Assembly: GCA_948896235.1 (NCBI GenBank)
Contig: CAQUUC010000002.1
Coordinates: 92,272-156,271, forward strand
DNA: 64,000 nucleotides
Source: an uncultured Clostridia bacterium
GTDB taxonomy: Bacteria; Bacillota; Clostridia; TANB77; CAG-508
Direction of reading: 5' to 3'
Position 1 is the first letter of the stretch. Each line of letters begins with the position of its first letter. The notes beneath the pieces are model-generated. The model searched no databases, was not told the DNA's origin, and was given only the letters and a program-made list of their open reading frames with translations. The position numbers and the translations under genes are program-made. Positions 46,366-56,747 of the stretch are shown in pieces.

Positions 46366-49300
46366 TTAATTTCCTAGTTTCATACTTAATAACTTAGATA
46401 TACCATTTTCTTGCATTGTTATTCCATATACTGTATCTGCTGCTTCCATTGTTCCTTTTCTATGTGTAATTACTAAGAATTGTGTTTCTTTAGAAAATCT
46501 TTTTAAGTAATCTGCAAATCTATATACATTTACATCATCAAGTGCTGCTTCTATTTCATCTAATACACAGAAGGGTGCTGGATTTATTTTTAATATTGCA
46601 AATAATAGTGCAATTGCGGTAAACGCTTTTTCTCCTCCTGAAAGTAAACTCATATTTTGTAGTTTCTTTCCTGGTGGTTGTACCTGTATTTCAATTCCAC
46701 ATTCTAGAATATTATCTATATCTGTTAAAATAAGCTCTGCTTTTCCTCCACCAAATAGTTCTCTAAATACTTCTCCAAAGTTTTGATTTATTATATTGAA
46801 CTTCACTTCAAATTGTTCTTTCATTGTAGCAGTCATATCACTAATTACTTTTTTAAGTTTTGCTGCTCCATCTTCTAGGTCTAATCTTTGTTCACACATA
46901 AAGTCATATCTTTCTTTTGTCTGCTTATATTCTTCTATTGAATCTATATTTATACTTCCTAGATTTTTTATTTGATTACGCAAACTGTTTACTCTTTTTG
47001 TAGTTTCTGCTACATTTGCTGGTTTTTCATAACCGTCTACATTATTTGGTGTTATTTCATATTCTTCCCACATTTTGTTTATTACTTCTTCAATGTCTTC
47101 TTCTAGCTTTGTCTTTTTTACATCTAATTTTACTATCTGTGCTTTTAGGTCTTCTATCACATTAAACTGTGATAGTATTTCTTCCTCTGTTTTTGATTGT
47201 TCTTCATTTTTTGCAGTTCTTTCACTTTTTAATTCTTCTATATTCTTACTGCTATTTGTTACTTCAAGTTTTACTTCTTCTATTTGTCCTTTATATTCTT
47301 CTAATAATGCCTCTAAATTTTTATTATCTTGTCCTATTTTTATCATTTGTTCTTCTTTGTTTTTAATACTTGAATTACAATTTTCAATGTCTTGGTTTAT
47401 TCTTTCTACCATTTCATCTATTGAAGTTTCAGACTCATCAAATGATGATACTGATATTTTTAAGTTTGTAATGTCAAAGTTTAAATCGTCTATGTACTTT
47501 TGATTATCTTTGTTTAAAACTGCATATTGTTCTACTTCTTGATTTAGGGCTTCTATTTCAGTTTGTAAACTTTCTATTTCTATTTTCTTTTCTTCTTTTT
47601 GTTTTATCATTTCTTCTTTAGCTATTTTTAATTCGTTTTGTTCAGTTCTATATTTTTCTAAACGTGTTTTTAATTTTTCTATGTTTTCATCTACTGCAAG
47701 TATTTTTTGCTTATCTGTTGCATATACTATATCTATTTCTTGCAAGCTTTTTTCTAAGCTTTCTACTTCTTCTAATACGTTTTCTATACTTGCTTCGTAT
47801 TCTTCTTTTTCTATAGTTTCCTTTTCAATTTTTTCTTTAATTCGTTTTAGTTCTTTTTCTAAATCTTCTATTTCCCTTGCTCTTCCTAAAATGTTTACTG
47901 TTTTTGTGGCTATACTTCCACCTGTAATTCCTCCAGATGGATTTATTATATCTCCTTTTATAGTTACTATTTTAAAAGAATAATTATTTTGTTTTGCAAG
48001 TTTTACAGCTACCTCCATATCTTCTACTATAACTGTTCTACCAAGCAAGTTTAGTATTACTTCTTCATATTTCTTATTTACTTTTATTAGGTCAGAGGCA
48101 ATTCCTATTACTCCTTCTATTCCTTTATTGTTTAATTTTTCTAGTTTTTTTCCTTTTACAGCTGTTATTGGTAAAAATGTTGCTCTTCCTAAGTTATTTT
48201 TTCTTAAATGTTCTACTAATTTTTTTGCATCTTCTTCTGTATCTGTTACTATATTTTGAAGTGCCGCTCCAAGTGCCATTTCTATTGCTGTTTCGTATTT
48301 TTTATCTACTTTTATTAAATTTGATAATACTCCGATTCATTCCTTTTGATAGAGTATTATTTTTTTCGCAGTCTAATAATAGTGATTTTACACTTCTTAT
48401 AAATCCTTCTTTTTCTTTTTCTGTTTCTTGTAAGAATTTTAGTCTTGCTGATTTTATTCTTTCTTCTGTTTCATATGTATTGATGCTTTCAATATATTTT
48501 CTTATTTTTTCAGTTGCAGTATCTCTTTTTTTAGCTACTTCTTCTAAGGATTTTTTTATAGAATTTCTGTTTTTTTCAATTTCTGCAAAGGTTCTTGATA
48601 TATCTTCTTTTGTAATACGAGTGCTATCTAATTCACTAATTGTTACTTGTATTTCTTGAGTTAGTGTTTGTTCTCTTTTTCCCGAATTTTCGTAATTTGC
48701 ATCTAATAAATTTATTTCATTATTTATTTCATATTTTTTATCCACATTTTGCTCTATTTTTGCTTTTTTATTTTCTATTTCTTTTTCTTTTGTTGATAAC
48801 TTAGCTGTTAATTCTTGTAGCTTTTCTTCTTTTTGGCTAAGTTCTTTTTGGAATTTTTCTTTATTTCCTAATAGATTTGCTTTCTTTTCTTTTTTTTGTA
48901 ATTTTTCTTCTTCTAATTCTTTTATACGTGTTTTACTTTCTTCTATTTCTTTTTCATATCTTTTATAATTTTCATTATTATTTGCAATTCTTTCGTTTGC
49001 AACATTTATATTAGAGTTTATTTGTTCTATTTGCTTACTGCTTTCAAAGCCTATGTTTTGCATAGACTCTATTCTTTCTGTTATATTGTTTATTTCTTCT
49101 TTTAATTTTTCTTTTAATTCATTTAACTTAGTCATTTTTTGTTCTGCATCATTATTATTTGATACTAAAATGTCTTCATCTATTTTTAATTTTTCTAATT
49201 TTTCTTTATATGTATCTATGTTATATAGAAATAGCCCTATTTCTATTCCTTTTAATTCTTCACGTAAATCTAAAAATTTTCTTGCTTTTTCGGATTGCAT

Positions 49301-49919
49301 TTTAAGAGGCTCTATTGTCCCCTCTATTTCCGATAATATATCATTTATTCTTAGTAAGTTTAATTTTGTGTTTTCTAATTTTTTTTCTGATTCTAGTTTT
49401 CTTACTCTATATTTTACTATTCCTGCTGCTTCTTCAAATATATGACGTCTATCTTCTGATTTGTTGCTTAATATTTCATCAATTTTTCCTTGTCCTATTA
49501 TACTATATCCGTCTTTTCCAATTCCTGTATCCATAAATAGCTCTAATACGTCTTTTAATCTACAAGGTGTTTTATTTATATAATATCCAGATTCACCGCT
49601 TCTATATATTTTTCTTGTAACTGTTACTTCATTATATTCTATTGGAAGTTTTCCATCTGTATTATCAAATACTATTGAGGCTTCAGCAAAACCTAATGAT
49701 TTTCTGTTTTGTGTTCCAGCAAATATAATATCTTCAGATTTTGCTCCTCTTAAAGATTTCATACTTTGTTCTCCAAGTACCCATCTTATAGAATCTGAAA
49801 TATTACTTTTCCCGTGAACCATTTGGTCCAATTACTGATGTTATTCCTTCTCTAAATTCTAATACTGTTTTATCTGCAAAGGATTTAAATCCTTGTAGTT
49901 CTAATCTTTTTAAGTACAT
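46366..49919 (-). CDS. smc: Chromosome segregation ATPase SMC, two CGG +1 sites
   Basis: 1183 aa, the usual bacterial SMC length, when two zero-frame CGG codons are read with +1 shifts. Codon 36 (49814-49812) yields VIGPNGS-G-KSNISDSI: the Walker A Gly that ATPase activity needs; an Arg or frame loss here would be lethal to function. Codon 529 (48334-48332) yields LSKGMN-G-VLSNLIKVDKKYE at the start of the hinge. Long coiled coils lie on either side, then the hinge (LGRATFLPI), signature LLSGGEKAFTAIAL and Walker B FCVLDEIEAALDD. Start at 49919 (ATG, MYLKRLELQGFKSFADKT). Zero-frame reading leaves three fragments. Confidence 0.96.
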
Positions 49920-49950
49920 TTGTTACCACCTTTTATTTTTGCTATATAAA

Positions 49951-50586
49951 TTATCTTTCTTCAGATTCTATACTTTGACTTGTTAGTTTTTGTTGTAATT
50001 CTTCTTTTTCTTTTAATAGTCTAGCTACTATTTTGTCTATTTCTGCTATTCTATTTTTCATCCTTTCTTCACTTTTGTTATATTCTTCGTTTTCGCTATA
50101 TGCTGCTTCTAGTACTTCTTCTTCAGGTTTATGATAATTTATATTATTTGCATCTGCTGTTAGTTCTGTTTCAGGATATGCAGCTTTATATAGTTTCACA
50201 AATTCTTTATCTGTTTGTTCTATAAGATATAATAAGTTTTCAATCGTTGGTTCCTTAATATTTCCTTGCCTATTTTTCATCTTTCCTTTTTCATCTGGTG
50301 CACTAGTAAAAAATCCATAACTACCATCAGATAATCTTTTTATTCCACCCTCTGATAAATTAATGTTGCGTTCTTTAGTTCTAGAATTATGCCACCAATA
50401 AATTTCTTGTTTATTTAGCATAAATCTTAAGGTATATATAGATCCATCCTTTTCTCCTTTAAATAAGTCTAACATATCAGTAGTTAGTTTTCCTTTTACG
50501 TAATAACTTTCAGTAGTATCTAAATCTTTCTCTACTGTACTTAATCTTTTCTTTACTCCTTCTAATTTTTCAAAAATATCTTTCAT
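49951..50586 (-). CDS. Coiled-coil hypothetical protein upstream of smc
   Basis: 211 aa, not recognised. Coiled-coil ends (residues 1-30 and about 165-211) flank a globular middle with YTLRFMLNKQEIYWWHNSR and GGIKRLSDGSYGFFTS. Soluble, no signal peptide. It lies 31 nt before smc and 37 nt after the pilin-like gene, same strand, so it may be co-transcribed. Shine-Dalgarno AGGAGG. Confidence 0.55.
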   Translation of the reverse strand: MKDIFEKLEGVKKRLSTVEKDLDTTESYYVKGKLTTDMLDLFKGEKDGSIYTLRFMLNKQEIYWWHNSRTKERNINLSEGGIKRLSDGSYGFFTSAPDEKGKMKNRQGNIKEPTIENLLYLIEQTDKEFVKLYKAAYPETELTADANNINYHKPEEEVLEAAYSENEEYNKSEERMKNRIAEIDKIVARLLKEKEELQQKLTSQSIESEER

Positions 50587-50623
50587 ATTTTTCCCTCCTA
50601 TTATTTTTTAATTGGTATATTTA

Positions 50624-52192
50624 TTAATCTGTTATTAGTACTACACGGAACCCCATATAAACATTGCACGAACCATCTACACGGCTGAATGCAAATACAC
50701 CTGCACCAGAGCCATTAGAACTATCCCCGCCACGAACTAGGAATGGTGCATCCGAATAAACAAAGAAAGCATAGTCGTTTCTCCACGATGAAAGACCATC
50801 TCCATTAGATGATGTCTCCCATATTGCTTCACCTTTTCTTGATTGATTGGTAGTTTGGTTATAATTGCCCATATTAGTCGATGCTATTCCTTCGTATTTA
50901 CTCTTATATTTATTTGAATTAGTATTATTTTCTTTTAGCTTGCCCCCATAAGTTATATATGCTCCTGATGTTGGTGCAATATAACCAGCAGTCCATTCCC
51001 ATAGTCCTCCACTTAAATCGTATATTCCATATATGTTTTTTGTACTACTTGCTGTTTGTCCATTTACTGTTGTCCAACTTCCTGCTGCATTCTCCGCTGT
51101 TAATGTTGCAAGATTTCTTGATTTGTCTTGATTTGCATTGTCTGCCAGAGCTCCATATCCTGTTACTCCCCATATTGTACTTTCATTATTTGTTACATAT
51201 ACATTGTTTATTCTTACTTCTTGTCCATTTATTCCATATTTACTATGTGTCAAATAGGCTACTGCTCCCCATTCACTATTTTTTGTTAAATGGCTATCTG
51301 CTTTATCATTAAATCCGTATGGATTACCACTTTGTGTTAAACTTCTACATAAATCATATGAATCACTTATTCCTATATAATTCATACTAGGACGACTAGC
51401 TTTAAATACTGGATATTTGATTTTGTCTCCCAAATTTCTTGTTCCATAATAGTTTGTAGTTTGATTATTTACTGTAATTGTTACGTTTGAATCTTGTGCG
51501 GAACTTGCATCACCTACTGTTCCTGCATATCCTGCTTCGAATTTTGCCATCCAAAATCCTGTTATTTCTTTATCCCATTCACCATTTGCAAAATTATTTT
51601 TAGTTCCATCTTTAAATGCAGGATGTACTATATATGCTCCTATATTTCCTTTTTCATCTACATAGTTTGCACTTGTTACATCATTACCTCTAAAGTCTTT
51701 ATTTGTATCGTCTTTTAAAAATACTACATCTATAGTTCCACCAGCTGATTTATCGCTTAAATTATTGTAATTTATTTTATATGCATATCTTGGTATCCAT
51801 ACCCACATACTTCCATCTTCTGTTTCAGCATTTGCCCATCTACTTGTGTTCTCTTGCTTATCAAGAGATGTATCTTCATATGCGTACCACTGTGTATCAT
51901 ACTTAGTAGTTTTTATGAATTCTGTTTCATTCCACTTAACTGGAGTCATTCCACTAGCAAGTTTTGGAGCATTTACTTGTGTTTTATTTTTTCTTTCTAG
52001 AGTGTTATATACATCATCAATATTATTTACACCTTGTTCATATATTTCTTTTATTCTGGCTGTTTCACGGGTTAAGCTACTTTCAGAGCTTGTACTTAGC
52101 ATATACATTCCAACTAAGTACATAACAAAAAACAGCATTGCCATTAGAACAAATAGTGTTATTGATCCTTTTTCTTCTTTTAAAATTTTCAT
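50624..52192 (-). CDS. Pilin-like surface protein with a C-type-lectin/FGE-type C-terminal domain
   Basis: 522 aa. The N-terminus (EEKGSITLFVLMAMLFFVMYLVG) resembles a prepilin/Tad-type export and membrane segment. The C-terminal ~350 aa resemble the formylglycine-enzyme/C-type lectin fold: GLWEWTAGYIA, FLVRGGDSSNGSGAG, and the terminal GFRVVLITD. This fold, ending in an RGG...FxxRVDGS...GFR segment, is the scaffold used by diversity-generating retroelement targets. The last ~120 nt are GC-richer than the rest. No reverse transcriptase or template repeat is in the window, so diversification is only a possibility. Confidence 0.7.
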   Translation of the reverse strand: MKILKEEKGSITLFVLMAMLFFVMYLVGMYMLSTSSESSLTRETARIKEIYEQGVNNIDDVYNTLERKNKTQVNAPKLASGMTPVKWNETEFIKTTKYDTQWYAYEDTSLDKQENTSRWANAETEDGSMWVWIPRYAYKINYNNLSDKSAGGTIDVVFLKDDTNKDFRGNDVTSANYVDEKGNIGAYIVHPAFKDGTKNNFANGEWDKEITGFWMAKFEAGYAGTVGDASSAQDSNVTITVNNQTTNYYGTRNLGDKIKYPVFKASRPSMNYIGISDSYDLCRSLTQSGNPYGFNDKADSHLTKNSEWGAVAYLTHSKYGINGQEVRINNVYVTNNESTIWGVTGYGALADNANQDKSRNLATLTAENAAGSWTTVNGQTASSTKNIYGIYDLSGGLWEWTAGYIAPTSGAYITYGGKLKENNTNSNKYKSKYEGIASTNMGNYNQTTNQSRKGEAIWETSSNGDGLSSWRNDYAFFVYSDAPFLVRGGDSSNGSGAGVFAFSRVDGSCNVYMGFRVVLITD

Positions 52193-52253
52193 TGGTTTCC
52201 TCCAAAAATCTCTTGCCTTTATTATATATGATAAATGTTGTTAGTTCAAGTAA

Positions 52254-53498
52254 TTATTGCAATTTTTCTTTTGTAACTAGCCAATTAACTCTTTCTTCGT
52301 GTAATTTGTCTTTTAATTTAATTCCTTCTTTTATTCCATATTTTCCTTTTATATATTTTCCATTTATTTTTGTTAAACATTCTTCACCTATTTTTTCAAA
52401 TTCTATATCTTCTAACTTAGTGTTTCTAGTACTACATTTGTCTGCAATTACTACTATTTGCAAGCCATGTAATCCTAGTTTTGATTTTGCTACTCTTTCT
52501 ATAAAGCTTACCTTTTTTGCAGGTGTCATTTTATAAAAGATTCCGCCTTTCATATGCTCTTTTGCTGATACTTTACCATAAGATATCCATTTATTTGGAG
52601 CTCCAATTCTTTGTCCAAATTTTTGTACTATTTCTACTCCTTTTTCGTCGTGTCCATAATGATGTGGATACATACTTTTTGGTGTTATTCCTTTTCCTAA
52701 GTCGTGTACTAATGCTGCAAAACGAATGGCTACATCTTTAGTTAATGAAGCAGCTTTATCTACTACAAGCATTGTGTGGTTGTAACTATCTCCTTCTGGA
52801 TGATATTCTACTGGTTGAAGTGAACCTATTAAGTCGTATATTTCTTTAAAGTGCACATCTAATACGTTAGAAGCTCTTAATACATCAAAAAATATGGATG
52901 GTTTATCTGTTTCTAATGCTTTTTCAAATTCATTAAATACTCTTTCTTTCGATAGTGTATTTAGTTCTGGTCTTAGTGTTTCCATAAGTTCTAATGTTCT
53001 ATTTTCTACACTAAATCCTGTTTTTGCTGCAATTCTTGCTACTCTATATACACGTAATGGATCTTCACTAAATGCATTTGTTGTTGCTTTTATTGTTTTG
53101 TTTTTGATATCTTGTATTCCATTAAATGGATCTATAATTTTGCCTGTTAATACCTCTTTTGCTATTGCGTTTATTGTTATGTCTCTTCTTGCTAGGTCTT
53201 CTTCTATTGTAATTTCTTTTGATGTTTTAGTTTCAAATTCTTTATGACCTAAACCTACTTTTTTCTCTTTCCTTGCAAGTGCAAATTCTGCTCCTTCTAT
53301 ATCAAATACTTCAAAAGATTTTCCTCTAGTTATTGCATCCTGAAACAAAGTTTTAAATTGTTCTTTTTCTATTCCTGTTACTGAGTAATCTTTATCATAT
53401 ATTTCTTTTCCCATTATTTCATCTCTTATTGCTCCACCTACTAAGTATAATTTTCCTCCTGCTTGATGAATTTTTTTGGCAATTTCATTTATATTCAA
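52254..53498 (-). CDS. cca: CCA tRNA nucleotidyltransferase / poly(A) polymerase family with HD domain
   Basis: 414 aa. Nucleotidyltransferase head: YLVGGAIRDEIMGKEIYDKDYSV (GG...DxD) and EEDLARRDITINAIA, then the RxxR helix PLRVYRVARIAAK. A C-terminal HD domain (VHDLGKG and HHYGHD). It adds CCA to tRNA 3' ends. The start is a TTG at 53498 with AAGGAG 8 nt upstream. No in-frame CGG. Confidence 0.9.
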   Translation of the reverse strand: MNINEIAKKIHQAGGKLYLVGGAIRDEIMGKEIYDKDYSVTGIEKEQFKTLFQDAITRGKSFEVFDIEGAEFALARKEKKVGLGHKEFETKTSKEITIEEDLARRDITINAIAKEVLTGKIIDPFNGIQDIKNKTIKATTNAFSEDPLRVYRVARIAAKTGFSVENRTLELMETLRPELNTLSKERVFNEFEKALETDKPSIFFDVLRASNVLDVHFKEIYDLIGSLQPVEYHPEGDSYNHTMLVVDKAASLTKDVAIRFAALVHDLGKGITPKSMYPHHYGHDEKGVEIVQKFGQRIGAPNKWISYGKVSAKEHMKGGIFYKMTPAKKVSFIERVAKSKLGLHGLQIVVIADKCSTRNTKLEDIEFEKIGEECLTKINGKYIKGKYGIKEGIKLKDKLHEERVNWLVTKEKLQ

Positions 53499-53530
53499 AG
53501 CTATCAGCTCCTTTTTTCTTATTATATAAC

Positions 53531-53557
53531 AAAAGAAGTAGGTTTTCTACTTCTTTT
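53531..53557 (-). terminator. Terminator
   Basis: AAAAGAAGTAG/CTACTTCTTTT (53531-53541 with 53547-53557), downstream of the MmcQ/YjbR gene. Confidence 0.8.
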
Positions 53558-53605
53558 ATATCATATATTTTGTTCTGCTACAATGTTGTTTATTCTATTA
53601 TGTTG

Positions 53606-53938
53606 TTATTTTTTTGTTAATTCATAACTTTGGTCTATTAGTTCATATAGTAATGTTTCATTTACATCTTTACTTATAATTACTGTGTTCCAATGTTCTT
53701 TGTTCATATGGTATGCAGGTATTATATAATCATATGTGTTTCTTAATAAGTCTGAATAATCAGGCTTTGTCTTTACATTTATGTACTCCTCATTTTTTAA
53801 ATTCATTATTAATGCAAACCATTTTTTATTGTTCTTATGTCTAAAGATTGCTGCGTCAGGTGTATCCTCCCATAAGTATTCTGGATTTGCATCATATTTC
53901 TGTTTTATATAATTAATTATTTTTTCTCGTTCTATCAT
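53606..53938 (-). CDS. MmcQ/YjbR family protein
   Basis: 110 aa, the family's usual length. Matches the CyaY-like MmcQ/YjbR fold: YLWEDTPDAAIFRHKNNKKWFALIM, VKTKPDYSDLLR, and HMNKEHWNTV near the end. Members are small DNA-binding-like proteins of unclear role. Shine-Dalgarno AGGAG. Confidence 0.88.
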   Translation of the reverse strand: MIEREKIINYIKQKYDANPEYLWEDTPDAAIFRHKNNKKWFALIMNLKNEEYINVKTKPDYSDLLRNTYDYIIPAYHMNKEHWNTVIISKDVNETLLYELIDQSYELTKK

Positions 53939-53968
53939 CTTTTCTCCTAGTATTTCTTATATTTTAGA

Positions 53969-54319
53969 TTATAGTACTTTCCAGGTTTCTTCTTTAAACC
54001 CTATAAAAATTCCTTTTTCTGATATTAATAGTGGTCTTTTTATTAACATTCCATCACTTGCTAGTAATTCTATTTTTTCTTTATCTGTCATAGTTGATAG
54101 TTTCTCTTTTAAGTTTAATTCTTTATATTTTAGTCCACTGGTGTTAAACCATTTTTTTATTTCTTGTCCACTTGTTTTTATCCATTCAGTTAGTTCCTCG
54201 ACTGTTGGTGTTTCAGTAACTATGTTTCTTTCTACAAAGTCTATTTTATTTTCTTCTAACCACTTTTTTGCTTTTTTACATGTTGAGCATTTTGGATATT
54301 CTATAAATATATTTTTCAT
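53969..54319 (-). CDS. ArsC/Spx-family thioredoxin-fold protein
   Basis: 116 aa. N-terminal CSTCKKAKKWLEEN (CxxC), then a helical middle and LIKRPLLISEKGIFIGFKEETW with the family's RPL. Closest to YusI/YffB-like arsenate-reductase-family proteins rather than true Spx; arsenate reduction is not implied. Shine-Dalgarno AAGGAGG. Confidence 0.88.
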   Translation of the reverse strand: MKNIFIEYPKCSTCKKAKKWLEENKIDFVERNIVTETPTVEELTEWIKTSGQEIKKWFNTSGLKYKELNLKEKLSTMTDKEKIELLASDGMLIKRPLLISEKGIFIGFKEETWKVL

Positions 54320-54337
54320 TTGATTGCCTCCTTCTAA

Positions 54338-54802
54338 CTATAGTTTCATTTTATAAGTAATTTCAAAATCTTCAAATCCATTGTTTTTATAAAATTCTCT
54401 AGCATTAATGTTCTTAGCAGTTGCTGTTACTTTAATTTCTTCTATGCCTTTAGATATACAATGTTTTTTGAATTCTTCTAATAGCTTTTTACCTATTCCT
54501 TGTCTTCTGTATTCTTCTTCAACATAAAAGTTATCTAATTCAGATAATGATTTTGTTGCATATTCTGGTTTTACATCAATGCTTCCAGCTAGGTATCCTA
54601 TAATTTTACTGCTGTCCACAGCAACCCAAACAGTACCTTCTTTTATTAATTCTTTAAAATAGTTTTCTCCCATTTTAGAAAATGTCCATTCCATATTTAA
54701 GGCTGGATCAAAATTTTTATATTCTAACTCAAATAGTTTATAATTTAGTTCTTGTACGGATTTTAAATCTTCAAGTGTTGCTTTTCTTATATTTACACTC
54801 AT
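54338..54802 (-). CDS. GNAT family N-acetyltransferase
   Basis: 154 aa from the ATG at 54802 (AGGAGG upstream). GNAT signatures: IRKATLEDLKSVQELN, VEEEYRRQGIGKKLLEEF (acetyl-CoA loop RxxGIG) and NINAREFYKNNGFE. The acceptor is unknown. Confidence 0.9.
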   Translation of the reverse strand: MSVNIRKATLEDLKSVQELNYKLFELEYKNFDPALNMEWTFSKMGENYFKELIKEGTVWVAVDSSKIIGYLAGSIDVKPEYATKSLSELDNFYVEEEYRRQGIGKKLLEEFKKHCISKGIEEIKVTATAKNINAREFYKNNGFEDFEITYKMKL

Positions 54803-54827
54803 TTTTCCTCCTAAAATAATATAATTA

Positions 54828-55394
54828 TTATTCAAATTTCATTGCATTTTTTATAATTTCTTTCTGCATTTCGTAATTTACTTTTGTTACTGGTATTCTT
54901 GCATGCATTTTAGTTCCTAAAAAATAGTTTAATGTATCAAATGATTTTAATGTTTCTTCTGTTCCACTGCCGCTTCCTCCTGCACATGCAATACAAACTA
55001 TTTTCTTTCCTTTTATTTTTGAATCGTCGTTAAAAGCATCACATCTTTTTAATCTATCAAAAAATGTTTTAGCAGATTCGCTCATTTCATGAAAATATAC
55101 TGGAGTTATAAATACATAAGCATCAAAGTTTTCCATATGTTTATAGATTTCATTAAAGTCATCTTTTTGTATACATATGTGTTTATCTAAACATATTCCC
55201 CAGCCTCGTTCACCACATGCAAGACATTTTTGGATGTTCTTTTTATTTATACAAATGTGTTCGTAGTCATACTTTAATAGATCTAGTTGTTTTTGGCATT
55301 CTTCTACACATGAGAAGGTTAATCCTATTTTGTTTGGTACAAAACTGTCTTCATTTACTTTATTTGCACTAAAACTTAATATTAATACTTTCAT
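54828..55394 (-). CDS. Flavodoxin-fold NAD(P)H-dependent FMN reductase-like protein
   Basis: 188 aa. Begins KVLILSFSANK (phosphate-binding loop position), with a Cys-rich insert (CLACGERGWGICLDKHIC) and YVFITPVYFHEMSESAKTFFDRL, typical of iron-sulfur flavoprotein-like reductases. Probable redox enzyme; partner unknown. Confidence 0.82.
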   Translation of the reverse strand: MKVLILSFSANKVNEDSFVPNKIGLTFSCVEECQKQLDLLKYDYEHICINKKNIQKCLACGERGWGICLDKHICIQKDDFNEIYKHMENFDAYVFITPVYFHEMSESAKTFFDRLKRCDAFNDDSKIKGKKIVCIACAGGSGSGTEETLKSFDTLNYFLGTKMHARIPVTKVNYEMQKEIIKNAMKFE

Positions 55395-55433
55395 ATTTGA
55401 CTCCTATGATTTTATACTAAAGATAATATATTG

Positions 55434-55835
55434 TTAATAAGCATTATCTTTCTTTTGTATAATATATTTTAAATTTTCGCTATTCATCCATTTTGTTGGA
55501 ATTGGATCCAATTCTTTTATATTTATTGGTTTATTTTTTCTTACATCTAGCACTATTTCTAAAAACCTTTTATCATTCCATAATTTTTTCATATCTTTTT
55601 CTCTAGCCTCACTTATGTAAGCTCTAGTTATTTTTCTATAAACTTCTCCTGTATATATGTTTAAAACCAAATTATCTTCTATCGAATGCATATGTGGATA
55701 TGATGGCCATATATCAATATCTGTTTTGTGTATTTCAAATTTATGATTGAATATCTTACATTCTGGTTTATATAAAAATGGTTGTGCATCTAATACTTTA
55801 TATAGTATTTTCTTCAAAAAATGTTTGATTGACAT
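55434..55835 (-). CDS. Hypothetical protein
   Basis: 133 aa, not recognised. Basic N-terminus (MSIKHFLKKILYKVLDAQPF), with IDIWPSYPHMHSIEDN and NIYTGEVYRKITRAY. No membrane segment. Shine-Dalgarno AAAGGA. It is the last gene before the large gap at 55.8-56.4 kb. Confidence 0.5.
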   Translation of the reverse strand: MSIKHFLKKILYKVLDAQPFLYKPECKIFNHKFEIHKTDIDIWPSYPHMHSIEDNLVLNIYTGEVYRKITRAYISEAREKDMKKLWNDKRFLEIVLDVRKNKPINIKELDPIPTKWMNSENLKYIIQKKDNAY

Positions 55836-56393
55836 TATTACTATTCCTTTTCTTTATACTCTTAATCATCTTCTACAACCATATCTAAATATTTACTGCT
55901 TCCATCATCTATACTATCATACATAGTTACCTCTTCTTCATTGTCAAAACTAGTTATTTATTGCTTTTCTCCATTATACCACACCCTATGAATTATTTAA
56001 ATACATCTTTTGTAAAATATGTATATCCACACCCAATCCGCCCTAACTATTACCAAAATGTAACAATTTTGCCCAAAACGTAACCAAAAGGAACCTACTA
56101 AAACCTAGTGAATAATTTATATTTACTACAGTGGTATGACTCTAACTTATTACATTCGGGTTATGAGCAACATTTGACAGCTTTTTGAAATTTTAAAAAA
56201 ATAGAGTTTCTGTTGGTATTTCAGTATTTATAATAGTTTTAGTTTGTGGAACATTTGTGTTTTTTAGGGCGTTTTTGGAGAATATTTTACCCAATTTTTA
56301 CTCAATTGGATGGTATATTTGTTCTTAGATTTTTAGCTCTTGTGGGTGCATTTTTGAAAATGAAAAATTTTAATTTTTGGAGGTTTTAGATTA
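55836..56393. other. Gap with gene remnants
   Basis: No intact gene. On the minus strand 55862-55924 encodes a 20-aa acidic tail (MYDSIDDGSSKYLDMVVEDD) that continues a few codons upstream before a stop, probably the stub of a lost gene. The rest is AT-rich. 56375-56393 carries a good Shine-Dalgarno (TTGGAGG) for the pseudogene that follows on the plus strand. Confidence 0.5.
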
Positions 56394-56670
56394 TGAATAA
56401 TTTTATAGAAGTTAATGAGGATATTTTGAAAAATTGGTTTAATTTTAGAGAGTAGGAGGTTTTCTGTACTCTTACTGAATAAAATAATAAACATTCATTT
56501 ATTTCGAAGAAGATTTTGGAGAATGTTCCTGCACAGAATAAGAGGTATATGCAAAAGCAACTAGATTTGCTATGATAATTTTACTGATTATCTTTGTTAT
56601 TGGAATGAGAAGTATTATAGGAATGGCTTTGCAGATGGTGTGCAGCTAATTGGTGGATGCTTTGACAATA
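56394..56670 (+). pseudogene. Decayed small gene related to the protein at 31.8-32.1 kb
   Basis: The frame opens well (ATG, MNNFIEVNEDILKNWFNFRE) but has a TAG at about 56454 and a TAA soon after. It then continues recognisably (SFISKKILENVPAQNKRYMQ) and finally shifts frame into YWNEKYYRNGFADGVQLIGG. None of the breaks involves CGG, so this is ordinary decay and a useful contrast to the CGG-interrupted genes. Confidence 0.6.
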
Positions 56671-56679
56671 ATGTTTCGT

Positions 56680-56728
56680 TTTAAAGTGCAAATTTTGCAC
56701 TTTAAAAATATAAAATTGCACTTTAAAA
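56680..56728. repeat. TTTAAAGTGCAA inverted/direct repeats
   Basis: TTTAAAGTGCAA (about 56680) and TTGCACTTTAAA (about 56695) form a palindrome; a third TTGCACTTTAAA follows at about 56716. It lies just past the HEPN gene's stop. It could be a terminator for that operon or a protein-binding site. Confidence 0.5.
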
Positions 56729-56747
56729 GGCGAGTTAATTCTCACCT

